Shown here: positions 46,408 through 54,305 of the stretch, piece by piece
How the letters are laid out: every line of letters begins with the position of its first letter
Numbering within the stretch: the stretch's first letter is position 1
Source: a bacterium 0.1xD8-71
Lineage (GTDB): Bacteria; Bacillota; Clostridia; Lachnospirales; Lachnospiraceae
Assembly: GCA_003612405.1 (NCBI GenBank)
Contig: RAYR01000002.1
Coordinates: forward strand, 62,001-126,000
Direction of reading: 5' to 3'
DNA: 64,000 nucleotides
Program-made: the position numbers and the translations under genes
Notes under the pieces: model-generated
What the model saw: the letters and a program-made list of their open reading frames with translations, nothing else
Told to the model about the DNA's origin: nothing
Databases searched by the model: none

Positions 46408-47138
46408 TGTCCATGATGTCTGCCATGGGAGCTGCTGTTGTGATGATCCTCTTCCCCATCTGTATCATCCGTCTTTCCTTCATGGGAACAGGTTTCAATC
46501 CGGTCACGCAGCTCTCCCATGGTCATCCCATGGCAGTCTTCTATCGTCACACTGTCGTCATACTCTAAAAGTTCCAGATATGTTCTGTATTTACCAAATG
46601 ACATCTCATGCCGGTGTGCTTCATGCATACAGGAAGAGTCGCTGGTATAGACCAGGGCGCCGTATCTTTTTGACAGTTTATTTCCGGTCAGTTCTTCCAC
46701 GATCTCTTCCGGCCGGTCGGAAACCACCGTAAAGACCAGCCTGGAATCCTCTTTTAAATATCTGCTGTAGTTTTCATCCATAAGCAGTCTGTCTATCGCC
46801 TTCATATAGGAAACATTCTTGAGAGACACATTCTCTATCACATCCCGCCCGTCATCATTATACGCCTCTGTGGACACCACTCTCCCAAAACGGTTGATGT
46901 GCAGTTCTATGGAAGGGTTCACATCAACACTGATATAAGAGACCGGTTTTCGATACCAGGAATATCCCCCAGCTCCCATAAAGAGAATCAGGCAGATCAT
47001 CACCATGGCATATCCGGGTGCAAACCGCGGCCTCACCCGGCATCTCCTGTGCTGCTGTTCATGCAGGTATTGTAACGTGTTTTGTTTCAGCTCTTCTGAC
47101 GCCTGTATATTTTCCAGACTTTTCTGAATCAAATTCAT
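46404..47138 (-). CDS. RsgI-like transmembrane anti-sigma factor with His-rich tail
   Basis: About 244 residues: cytoplasmic N-terminus (1–40) that should hold the sigma factor, one transmembrane helix (YAMVMICLILFMGAGGYSW), then the RsgI-type extracellular domain YISVDVNPSIELHINRFGRV. The Asn–Pro pair near 74–75 corresponds to the site where RsgI-family proteins are reported to self-cleave. The last 20 residues are DxEEDHHNSSSHGRHHGH-like, a likely metal-binding tail. AGGAGG precedes the ATG at 47138, which overlaps the sigma gene stop (ATGA). Confidence 0.82.
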   Translation of the reverse strand: MNLIQKSLENIQASEELKQNTLQYLHEQQHRRCRVRPRFAPGYAMVMICLILFMGAGGYSWYRKPVSYISVDVNPSIELHINRFGRVVSTEAYNDDGRDVIENVSLKNVSYMKAIDRLLMDENYSRYLKEDSRLVFTVVSDRPEEIVEELTGNKLSKRYGALVYTSDSSCMHEAHRHEMSFGKYRTYLELLEYDDSVTIEDCHGMTMGELRDRIETCSHEGKTDDTDGEEDHHNSSSHGRHHGH

Positions 47139-47614
47139 GCCCATTCACCTCCTAAACGCTCCCGCAGCAGCTCTTTTGCCCTGGCCAGCCATGTATATAT
47201 CGTGTTCTCTTTTCGTCCCAGTATTCCTGCAATTTCTACTGCGGAATACCCTTCATAATAATGTAGATAAATAACATTTCGATACTTTTCCGGAAGACTC
47301 AGCACAGTCTCAAGAACCTCCCCCGACGCATCATCCAGCGCTCCTGTCTCCTCACCGATAACTTCCAGAGGAACCCACTTTCTGCGCGCAAAATATCTAA
47401 GCCAGTCTGTACACGCATTAATCGTCACCCTGGCAAACCACGCCTTTTCATGTTCCCTGCTCTCAAAAGTACCCTCATAAAGCATGTATTTCAAATATAC
47501 GTTTTGAAATACATCCTCCGTATCGTTCCTGTTCTTCAACTGTACGAAACATATTCTCCGTACCATATCCGCATACAGTTCCATGGCACAGTTGATCTCT
47601 TCCGCGCTTTTCAA
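47135..47614 (-). CDS. ECF-type RNA polymerase sigma factor, TTG start
   Basis: 159 residues with sigma region 2 (YADMVRRICFVQLKNRNDTE, DVFQNVYLKYML, KAWFARVTINACTDWLRY) and region 4 (LPEKYRNVIYLHYYEGYSAV, then EIAGILGRKENTIYTWLARAK). No regions 1 or 3, so group IV. The start is a TTG at 47614: AGAAGGAGG lies 6–7 nt upstream, whereas the in-frame codon at 47662 falls inside a terminator hairpin. Its partner anti-sigma factor is directly downstream with overlapping codons. Confidence 0.9.
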   Translation of the reverse strand: MKSAEEINCAMELYADMVRRICFVQLKNRNDTEDVFQNVYLKYMLYEGTFESREHEKAWFARVTINACTDWLRYFARRKWVPLEVIGEETGALDDASGEVLETVLSLPEKYRNVIYLHYYEGYSAVEIAGILGRKENTIYTWLARAKELLRERLGGEWA

Positions 47615-47640
47615 CGTTATCCTCCTTCTGCTCCCCACAC

Positions 47641-47670
47641 AAAAAGCCCCGCCGGATTCCATGCGGGGCT
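47641..47670 (-). terminator. Terminator/attenuator between the His-rich gene and the sigma gene
   Basis: AGCCCCGC (47645–47652) and GCGGGGCT (47663–47670) form a perfect 8-bp stem; minus-strand reading ends in TTTT-G-T. It lies between two genes of one apparent operon, so it may limit read-through into the sigma gene. Confidence 0.8.
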
Positions 47671-47683
47671 GAGTACTTCTCTT

Positions 47684-48250
47684 CTAGTGATGGCGGCCTG
47701 AATGATGACCGCCGCCGTGGTGGCCGGAGCCGCTGTCATGATGGTATTCTTCCTCATGATGATAGCTGTCATAATCATGATACTCCTCTTCGTGATGATA
47801 GTTGCTGTCATCATAGTATTCCTCATGATGATAACCGCTGTTATCATCATAGCTCTCTTCATGATGATAGCTGCTGCCATCATATGCATACACATTCCAG
47901 CCATGGGATCCGTCACACACACCGCCGTTTACACAGACTCCGTTCACATCACAGCTACCGTCAGGATTACACCATGTATTCTGCGTTACCTCATTTGCAT
48001 TGCCAGAATTATTTGCCGCCGATGTTGTATTGCCGCTGATATCATAGCTCCCGCCATGGGATCCGTCACACACGCCGCCGTTTATGCAGACTCCGTTCAC
48101 ATCACAGCTGCCATCGGGATTGCACCATACACTCTGCGCTGCCACATTCACCCCATTAGTATTATATGCCAATGCCGTCGACGCCATATTGCCGGCCATC
48201 AAAGCCGCTACAACCATTGCCGCCGCTATTTTTGCCAGTCTTCTTTTCAT
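47684..48250 (-). CDS. Secreted His/Tyr/Asp-rich protein with duplicated Cys motif
   Basis: 188 residues with a signal peptide (AKIAAAMVVAALMAGNMAS, cleavage after ALA). Two copies of a Cys-containing unit follow: WCNPDGSCDVNGVC and NGGVCDGSHG each time, four Cys per copy. The C-terminal third is a run of HHEE, YYDD and YHD repeats ending in GHHGGGHHSGRHH. Such composition suggests binding of metal ions or an acidic/aromatic surface role. It is not a family I recognise. It heads the operon with the sigma and RsgI-like genes and follows an ECF-like promoter. Confidence 0.75.
   Translation of the reverse strand: MKRRLAKIAAAMVVAALMAGNMASTALAYNTNGVNVAAQSVWCNPDGSCDVNGVCINGGVCDGSHGGSYDISGNTTSAANNSGNANEVTQNTWCNPDGSCDVNGVCVNGGVCDGSHGWNVYAYDGSSYHHEESYDDNSGYHHEEYYDDSNYHHEEEYHDYDSYHHEEEYHHDSGSGHHGGGHHSGRHH
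47901..47975. repeat. Direct repeat copy (75 bp) in the His-rich gene
   Basis: One of two 75-base copies encoding the second Cys-rich unit. The two differ at only a few third-codon-like positions, so the duplication is fairly recent or under selection at protein level. Confidence 0.85.
48054..48128. repeat. Direct repeat copy (75 bp) in the His-rich gene
   Basis: Partner of the copy at 47901–47975, encoding the first Cys-rich unit; 153 bases apart start to start (51 codons). Confidence 0.85.
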
Positions 48251-48296
48251 GATCTTACCTCCGTTATTACTTTGTTTATTATGTTGTTTTATAAGT

Positions 48297-48325
48297 AATA
48301 CGTCCGGTAAAAATAAATCCTTTCA
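48297..48325 (-). promoter_or_regulatory. Putative ECF-type promoter of the His-rich/sigma/RsgI operon
   Basis: Minus-strand TGAAAG (48325–48320), 17-base spacer, CGTATT (48302–48297), resembling TGAAAC-N16/17-CGTA promoters of ECF sigma factors. It lies about 50 nt before the ATG and would make the operon self-activating. Confidence 0.45.
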
Positions 48326-48370
48326 TTATTATTAAAAAATTTTTAAATTTCCCCAGGATGTCTTATTCTA

Positions 48371-49605
48371 TCATTCAAATCCCTGTTTCACAATAAGTTC
48401 CTCGACTTCCGCCGGCTCCCCCAGCCATGCTAAGGGCACCGTTCCCAGGTTATCCGCGTGAACGTCCATCACCATGGACGTACTGCCGCCGAAACCGCTG
48501 TTATACCATCTGCCGTCATACCGTACTTCTTCCATAAAAAGACAATACATTTCCCCATCACATGTAAAGGCCATTACACAATTCTGTATCTGATCCGCCC
48601 CGTAATATCCGGCCCGTCTTTCTGAAAGTTTATTTCCTGCTTCCAGTAAGCGGGGTTCCAACAGCTCCTCCGGCGGAATAAAGCCCACGATTTCCATAGA
48701 ATCCAATGCTATCTCCTCGGATAGTTCTTCCCAGCCAAAAGAAGGCTTCCCCCGAATTCCCTTGTCTGAGCATGTCTTCCTTGATCTGTTCTCTCCGCTT
48801 ACAGCCTGTTATGTCCTGTATAAAATCATTGGCAATGGGTATTTTCACCTCCTGCTGTGAGAGAACATACGACTGCATATATTCCATGTATGCCTGAAAA
48901 TCAAAGTTCCGGGCGTAACTCTCCACCGCAAAGGTACCAAGCATCCGCTCCGTGTCACAGGTTTTCAGTCCTTCCAGATAGGCCGCCGCCGCTTCCTGCG
49001 GCGTATCGAATCCTCCGGATTCTGCCTGTTTGCGCGTGATAGTATTCTTCCCGGGCTGCGGCAGGCTGGGAATATCGGTCATTCCCCTCACAATAGATTC
49101 CAGCCGCCACCTGATTACGCAGCTTACTGCCCCCGTTCTCCTCTGCAATTCTTTGCAGATTATCCTGGTACTCATCCGTGCTGTAAGTGTAGGTAAAAAA
49201 TTCCGGCAATATAAAGCCAAGAAATTCCATACCCGCAAAGTCTGTCTCTTCTATCAGCCCGGTCAGCTGCCTGGTGAACTTTTTTGCAGCCCCGCTCTCA
49301 CTGAACCTCACATAGCCCTCGGAAGCCAGCTCCGGTATCCGGTCAACCCCGCACAGATAGGCGTACTGGCTGGCAATATCCGCCGCCCTGCTCTTGTCCA
49401 GAAAGGTATCCTCCATGCGCCCAAAATCATTATCCCGAAGTCCCGCCAGATAAGAAAGAACCGCCTCCTCTTCCGTATCAAAGCCTTTATTTTCTTCCTG
49501 TATTTCAGGCTACGTTTCCCCGGATGAGCAGCCCCAGAACAAGACTGCCATAAACAATAACAGCAGGACTGCCCTTGTCCGAAAATACCCCTTTTTGACA
49601 CCCAT
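48371..49605 (-). pseudogene. Decayed tandem lipoprotein gene (two related copies, one stop and two frameshifts)
   Basis: A good start (GGGGGGAACTTAT before ATG 49605) opens a lipoprotein signal ending in FWGC, but an in-frame TAG stops it at 49512–49510 after 31 codons. The same frame then codes for copy 1 (FDTEEEAVLSYLAGLRDND … MEFLGFILPEFF). Near 49075–49090 the sense shifts frame into copy 2 (FDTPQEAAAAYLEGLKTCD … ), and near a C5 run at 48749–48753 it shifts again to reach MEIVGFIPPEELL and the end. Both copies share those landmark blocks, so the locus is a fused tandem duplication. Family not recognised. Confidence 0.75.
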
Positions 49606-49771
49606 ATAAGTTCCCCCCTCGTTATAAAATTACCGGATTCACACTGATTTTATCATATTTTACAATTTTCCCTGCCGTGTTTCAATCAAATTGTACTGCA
49701 ACCGTGATTTTTACTGCAATTATTCATCACACTCTACAAAAAGATTTCATAAAAATTATAGATTTTGTCTA

Positions 49772-49800
49772 TTTACATTTTAAAAAACAATAGATATTAT
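49772..49800 (+). promoter_or_regulatory. Promoter of the HPr-like gene
   Basis: TTTACA (49772–49777), 17-base spacer, TATTAT (49795–49800). The start lies about 175 nt before the ATG, giving a long leader. Confidence 0.7.
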
Positions 49801-49983
49801 AGTCTCACGAAAGTCAACTATATTTTCAGAAAGGAAGGAGGCTCATAGAAATTTATACAAACAACAGACTAAAAGATATGTTTTCAGGGAATCCTGCGTG
49901 TAGGGGAATTGCAGCTAATCAGCTTCGGTTTATGAACATTATATTTTATTGACATCAAGGATGATTAAGGAGGAAACGAGATT
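49801..49983 (+). other. 5' leader of the HPr-like gene; no assigned element
   Basis: Together with 49606–49771 this is the largest gap without an assigned gene. It holds a stray AAGGAAGGAGG site near 49840 followed by a short frame (ATG 49878 to TGA 49952, 24 codons; open further upstream to near the ribosome site without an ATG). No riboswitch signature was recognised. Confidence 0.35.
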
Positions 49984-50208
49984 ATGCAGCAAGTACATGT
50001 GAAATTCAATGATGTGAATCAGGTCAGAAAGTTTGTGGATGTAATTGATAAAATTGATTTATGTTTTAATCTGGGTGAAGGCCGGAGAATTGTGGATGCC
50101 AAATCCATACTTGGCGTATTGGCACTTGATTTGACCAGACCTCTTCGATTAAGTTATGATTCGGATGATGAGGGGATCAGGGAGAAATTAGCTCCCTTTA
50201 TATATTAG
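49984..50208 (+). CDS. HPr-like protein without the phospho-histidine
   Basis: 74 residues with the HPr fold pattern. The block AKSILGVLALDL matches the KSIMGVMSL region around regulatory Ser46 of HPr, and the C-terminal helix fits. The region of catalytic His15 reads FNDVNQVRKF, with no His, so it cannot carry PTS phosphate from EI. This recalls Crh of Bacillus, which keeps Ser46 but has lost His15 and acts in catabolite control. AAGGAGG precedes the ATG. Stands alone between its promoter and a bidirectional terminator. Confidence 0.75.
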   Translation: MQQVHVKFNDVNQVRKFVDVIDKIDLCFNLGEGRRIVDAKSILGVLALDLTRPLRLSYDSDDEGIREKLAPFIY

Positions 50209-50226
50209 GTTTATATTCTGCGTAAT

Positions 50227-50253
50227 AAACGGAGGCTGTCCGGGCCTCCGTTT
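50227..50253. terminator. Bidirectional terminator
   Basis: AAACGGAGGC (50227–50236) and GCCTCCGTTT (50244–50253): a perfect 10-bp stem with T-runs on both strands, serving the HPr-like gene and the aldolase operon. Confidence 0.88.
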
Positions 50254-50278
50254 TTATATGCTCTGTGATCTGCCGGCT

Positions 50279-51148
50279 TTACTCTCCCTGCATCGCAAAT
50301 ACTCTCATGGCAGCTTTCACATTTTCCTTCATACCTTCCCTTGATCTGGCGGATACTTCCGTAAAAAATACCGGCGCACCATCCTGAATCCCTCGGATGT
50401 ACTCTGCTGCCGCGTTTCCGCCTGCCTTATCCATATAGGTAAAATAATTGATCTTCCTGACGCCTGCCCGAATGGCTTCCTGGAAATTTTCCCTGCTGAC
50501 GCCGGATCCTCCATGCATCACGACCGGAATATTACCGCATTGTCTGCGAACTTCCCTGACCACATCAAAATCCAGCTTCGGGGCTTTCAGATAAATTCCA
50601 TGCGTGGTCCCAAAAGAGCAGGCAAGGGCATCAATCCCCGTGCGTGTCACAAAATCTTTGGCCTGTACAGGGTCTGTGTATATCTTCGTATCATCTTCCT
50701 CGCCGGTACCATCCCCTGCGCCGGATTCCCGTCTGCCCATACTCCCCAGTTCCGCCTCGACACTTGCGCCGTACTTCGCCGCCATCTCCACGGCCTTTGC
50801 GGAATTAGCAAGATTCTCTTCATAAGGCAGGGTCGATCCGTCATACATGATCCCGGTAAATCCGATTTCCAGTGCCTGTTGTAAATATGCAAGCGTCTCT
50901 CCGTGATCCAGGTGCACGCACACCGGCCCTTTCGCCCTCTTCGCAAAATCCACCATGATCGGCCCGATCAGTTCCAGAGGAATCAACGGTTCATGGCACT
51001 GGGCAAACTGAATAATCAACGGCACATCCATCTCTTCTGCGGCCTGAAAATTCGCCTGAAGACTCTCCAGACTCACCGCATTAAAAGCACCGACAGCAAT
51101 GTTTCTCTCTTCCGCAATCTGTAAAATTTCCTTTAATGTAATTAACAT
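50279..51148 (-). CDS. Class II fructose-bisphosphate aldolase-family enzyme
   Basis: About 289 residues of the zinc-dependent ketose-bisphosphate aldolase family. Zinc ligands and phosphate-binding blocks are visible: VCVHLDHGETLAYLQQAL (Asp/His), EAELGSMG, FGTTHGIYL (His), VVMHGGSGVS (His) and KINYFTYMD. Family members cleave fructose 1,6-bisphosphate, tagatose 1,6-bisphosphate or related ketose phosphates into DHAP and an aldehyde. With a PfkB kinase and a xylose-isomerase-like gene upstream, a ketose 1-phosphate is an alternative substrate. AGGAG precedes ATG 51148; a GTG at 51163 is less likely. Confidence 0.88.
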   Translation of the reverse strand: MLITLKEILQIAEERNIAVGAFNAVSLESLQANFQAAEEMDVPLIIQFAQCHEPLIPLELIGPIMVDFAKRAKGPVCVHLDHGETLAYLQQALEIGFTGIMYDGSTLPYEENLANSAKAVEMAAKYGASVEAELGSMGRRESGAGDGTGEEDDTKIYTDPVQAKDFVTRTGIDALACSFGTTHGIYLKAPKLDFDVVREVRRQCGNIPVVMHGGSGVSRENFQEAIRAGVRKINYFTYMDKAGGNAAAEYIRGIQDGAPVFFTEVSARSREGMKENVKAAMRVFAMQGE

Positions 51149-51159
51149 ATCCTTCTCCT

Positions 51160-52290
51160 TCACCAGCCGGCAAATTCATTCTTTGCCCATCCCTTTTCTA
51201 TTTTCTCCCGTAAAACAGCAAGCGGTTTCAACCCGCTCAGGGCATCGTAGGCTGCCACACAGCACGCTCCTGTACCTGCTGCCATCTGCACTGCCTCCCG
51301 AAGGCTGACTCCTTCCAGAGCGGAAACTAAGAAAGCCGCAATACTGGTATCTCCCGCACCGGTACCTGACAGAATCTGATTCGGCACAAAACTCTTCTCA
51401 AACCCCTCCTTCGAGACCCATTCGTCCAGATTCAGTCCCAGTTCCTTACAGACCGGTTCCATCTGTTCCTTCGCCGCCGTCCTGTAATAGATTCCCGGGG
51501 CCCCGCATTTGATGAGGACCGCCTTTGCCCCCATGGACACTGCCTTTTGGGCAAGCGGTTCTACTTCTTCCCGAGTAATAACCTCCGTGATATCCCGGCC
51601 TGCCGCCCGCCCACTCCAGGTTTCGTATCTGTCCCTGTCAAGCATAAAACACAACTCTTCCACGCTGGGAACAAAGAAATCCACATAAGGCAGCGTGCGG
51701 GATAAAATCTCCTCCCAGTCAGCCCTGCCGGCTTCCGACTTGGCGTCCACCGCCGCCAGGTCTAAGGATGTGGCCACATGCTGCTCCTTAATCCTCCAGA
51801 ACATCTCCGCCATACCTTTTCCGCCTTCCTGATACATTCTCCGCATCAGGGGCGGATAGCCGAAATGAAATAAATCCGCTTTCGCCACTTCTTCATAATG
51901 AATGTCTTCTTTGTCAAAAGAATTGTTCGCTCCCGGATTATGTAAGAAAATGCGGTCAATTCCGGGAACTGCAATCACTACGGAGTAGGATGTGGACTCC
52001 TCTTTGGAGACGATCATGCCTTCATCCGCACCATAACGGCGCAGAATATTCTGTACCATACCGCCAAATGCATCCGCCCCGATCTTGCCCATCAAAGTCA
52101 CATCTGCACCCAGAATCTTCATGGCAAGTCCGGTATTCGCCACCGCCCCGCCGGTATGTACATCAGCCCCGCCCATTTGAATCAGCTTGCCGGGCACCAT
52201 GATATCCCCGATATTCTCCGCCTTCTGATCCGGAAAGACAGGTGTGATATCCAGGCAGATATGACCTGCCGCTATGATTTTCTTTCCCAC
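51160..52290 (-). CDS. PfkB-family carbohydrate kinase
   Basis: 376 residues, ribokinase fold. N-terminal GGADVHTGGAVANTGLAMKI holds the sugar-binding Gly-Gly and Asn; the C-terminal signature SGTGAGDTSIAAFL holds the catalytic Asp and anion hole. The insert around 215–240 is longer than in ribokinase. It phosphorylates a sugar, substrate unknown. The gene overlaps the reading start of the aldolase gene and follows the isomerase-like gene by 16 nt, so the three are one operon. Confidence 0.9.
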   Translation of the reverse strand: MGKKIIAAGHICLDITPVFPDQKAENIGDIMVPGKLIQMGGADVHTGGAVANTGLAMKILGADVTLMGKIGADAFGGMVQNILRRYGADEGMIVSKEESTSYSVVIAVPGIDRIFLHNPGANNSFDKEDIHYEEVAKADLFHFGYPPLMRRMYQEGGKGMAEMFWRIKEQHVATSLDLAAVDAKSEAGRADWEEILSRTLPYVDFFVPSVEELCFMLDRDRYETWSGRAAGRDITEVITREEVEPLAQKAVSMGAKAVLIKCGAPGIYYRTAAKEQMEPVCKELGLNLDEWVSKEGFEKSFVPNQILSGTGAGDTSIAAFLVSALEGVSLREAVQMAAGTGACCVAAYDALSGLKPLAVLREKIEKGWAKNEFAGW

Positions 52291-52306
52291 AAAATGCCTC
52301 CTCTTC

Positions 52307-53287
52307 TTAATCTACCCCCATCAGAAGATTCATGATATACATTTCCAATGCCTCAAAATCTCTGTTCTCCACGCACTTTTTCTGGAAATCATAATCAAAT
52401 CTGTCTACTTTGTCTTCCAATGCCTTAAAAATCTTCAAACTGTTCTCCAGATGTTTATAACTGTCCTCATCCTTTGTGGTACGCATTGCCTTGACATCTA
52501 ATCCCACATACTCTCCGTGGTCGCCGTAGCCATTTTCTTTCAGCACTTTTACCTGATTAAAAGCTGCCCGCAGATTCTCTACGCCAAAAGACTTATCCTG
52601 ATCGTAACGGATGCCGTTCTGATCGTTTAAATGTACTGTCATCAGTTTCCCCATCGCCAGGGCAAACCCAATCTCATGCGCGGGGTCTAACCCCGCCAGT
52701 ATTGCATGTGCACTCTCCAGATTACCGCCTACGCGAGAGGGATCAATGGTAGCCGCTGAAACTGCCATGACATGCCCCATGGTCCCGCAGATGCTTCTGT
52801 CTATCGGCTCATTGGGTTTGGGTTCGATACAGATACGAATTTTCGGATCATATTCAAGCATCTTATTGATTGCCTCAATCAGTTTTCTGGTCGCCCACAC
52901 AGGGGATTTGCTCTCCGCACACAGGGTTCCTTCCCTTGCCAGCCATAACACTATCATATCACAGTCCAGTTCTTTCGCAATATCAATAGAACGATATGCC
53001 CTCCACATTGCATACTCCCGGTCTTTTTCCGAAGTACTCATGAAACCGCCGTCCGCTGTCCGCTCATCCATCCAGAGCCGGGGTGCCACAAATTCTGCCG
53101 CCAGATTGTACTGATCCAGTTTCTTTTTGAGTTCCCTGGCCTTTTGCTTAATTTCCTCTTCTGTATAGTCGTTAATATTCGGTACCGCATCGTCATCATG
53201 GAACTGAATTGCAGAAAATCCCAACTCGGCAAACCTGGCAAGCTTCGTGTCAAAGTCAATCTCCTGTATCGCACACCTCACATTCAT
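52307..53287 (-). CDS. Class I xylose isomerase-like protein, N-terminus probably lost
   Basis: About 326 residues clearly aligned with class I (Actinobacteria/Thermus-type) xylose isomerases: FHDDDAVP (His and Asp of the sugar site), IEPKPNEP (Glu, Lys), NLESAHAILAGLDPAHE, VHLNDQNG-RYDQDKSFG and GLDVKAMR metal ligands. The first barrel strand of the family, with its Trp (FGLWTVG-type), is absent; upstream of VRCAIQEIDFD the frame reads antisense into an AraC gene. The ATG at 53287 lies at that junction with no good ribosome site. The enzyme may be inactive or untranslated unless the junction is an assembly artefact. Confidence 0.75.
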   Translation of the reverse strand: MNVRCAIQEIDFDTKLARFAELGFSAIQFHDDDAVPNINDYTEEEIKQKARELKKKLDQYNLAAEFVAPRLWMDERTADGGFMSTSEKDREYAMWRAYRSIDIAKELDCDMIVLWLAREGTLCAESKSPVWATRKLIEAINKMLEYDPKIRICIEPKPNEPIDRSICGTMGHVMAVSAATIDPSRVGGNLESAHAILAGLDPAHEIGFALAMGKLMTVHLNDQNGIRYDQDKSFGVENLRAAFNQVKVLKENGYGDHGEYVGLDVKAMRTTKDEDSYKHLENSLKIFKALEDKVDRFDYDFQKKCVENRDFEALEMYIMNLLMGVD

Positions 53288-54154
53288 AAAGACTATGAAA
53301 TCAGTCTGGTTGTGGACGGTACCCTGATGCTGATCAATCCCACCAGTCAGACACAATTAAATGCAGGGGACTTTTTTGTCATGAATCCTTTTCTCAGTCA
53401 TGAACTAAAGGCCCGGACACCTGCCCTGATTCTGTCATTACAGGTCTCTTCTGCCTTTTTCAGTTCCTGCTATCCACAGATAGAACAGATTGCGTTTGAT
53501 ACCACACGAATCCTTTCTGTACAGAATCCGGACACCTGCAACATGGTAAGAAGCCTGCTGTTTAAACTGGCCTATACTTACTATGGCCGGGAAGACTATG
53601 CACCCGTCAAATGCGCTTCCATCATCCACCAACTGTTTTTCTATCTCTTAACCACACAAAAGCACCACACCGTCCTGGAGAAAGAAAAACAGGCCGCTGT
53701 GACAAAAGGCACCCGCATCTGGGACATCCTCCGCTATACCGAAGAACACTATACGGACAAGATTCTTCTCTCGGACATTGCCCGCAGGGAAAATCTTGAT
53801 TTATATTATCTATCTCATTTCTTTAAGGAAAGTGTAGGGATCTCCTTTCAGAATTATGTGACAAGGCTGCGCTGTGAAAAGGCAAGACAGCTGCTTTTGC
53901 TATCCGACTACTCCCTTCTGGATATCAGTATGATCTGCGGTTTCTCGGATCCCAAATATTTTAACAAAGGCTTTCAGGTACAATATGGCTGTACTCCCAA
54001 AGCATACCGTAAGGATTTTCAAAACGCCAGACTGGAGCCACAACAGAAATCCATGTTGACCACCCAGGAATTTCTATCCGAATCGGCCAGCCTGGTAACT
54101 TTGGAAAAATATATTTCTCCAAAAGAGCTTCTCACAGAACCATCTCTATTTTAG
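53198..54154 (+). CDS. AraC-family regulator, N-terminus probably lost
   Basis: From HIHKDYEISLVVDGTLML onward it is a normal cupin–AraC regulator: cupin to about residue 110, then HTH blocks KILLSDIARRENLDLYYLSH and YSLLDISMICGFSDPKYFNKG. Upstream of that point (about 53270) the frame is antisense to the xylose-isomerase-like gene and not AraC-like. Possible starts (TTG 53144, ATG 53198) therefore give a nonsense leader of 25–45 residues without a good ribosome site. Likely regulator of the adjacent sugar operon originally. Confidence 0.7.
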   Translation: MELNCRKSQLGKPGKLRVKVNLLYRTPHIHKDYEISLVVDGTLMLINPTSQTQLNAGDFFVMNPFLSHELKARTPALILSLQVSSAFFSSCYPQIEQIAFDTTRILSVQNPDTCNMVRSLLFKLAYTYYGREDYAPVKCASIIHQLFFYLLTTQKHHTVLEKEKQAAVTKGTRIWDILRYTEEHYTDKILLSDIARRENLDLYYLSHFFKESVGISFQNYVTRLRCEKARQLLLLSDYSLLDISMICGFSDPKYFNKGFQVQYGCTPKAYRKDFQNARLEPQQKSMLTTQEFLSESASLVTLEKYISPKELLTEPSLF

Positions 54155-54305
54155 ATTCTCTTAATAAATCCTTTATACTTACATTATTGATTATTTGTTC
54201 TATATAATGTATAACATATATAAACAAGAAACAAGCAAACCAGTATCCACTGTATCAGATTTCTGATAACGGTCATACTGATAACAAAAAGAAGGAGTGA
54301 TCAAT

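Noticed and set aside
47614-47662. Upstream start of the sigma gene at 47662
   Set aside because: The codons would run through the terminator stem and have no ribosome site; the TTG at 47614 has AGAAGGAGG at the right distance.
47701-48298. Plus-strand frame across the His-rich gene (Met/Ile-rich)
   Set aside because: It mirrors the His/Tyr/Asp codon repeats of the opposite strand; the minus frame has a signal peptide and ribosome site.
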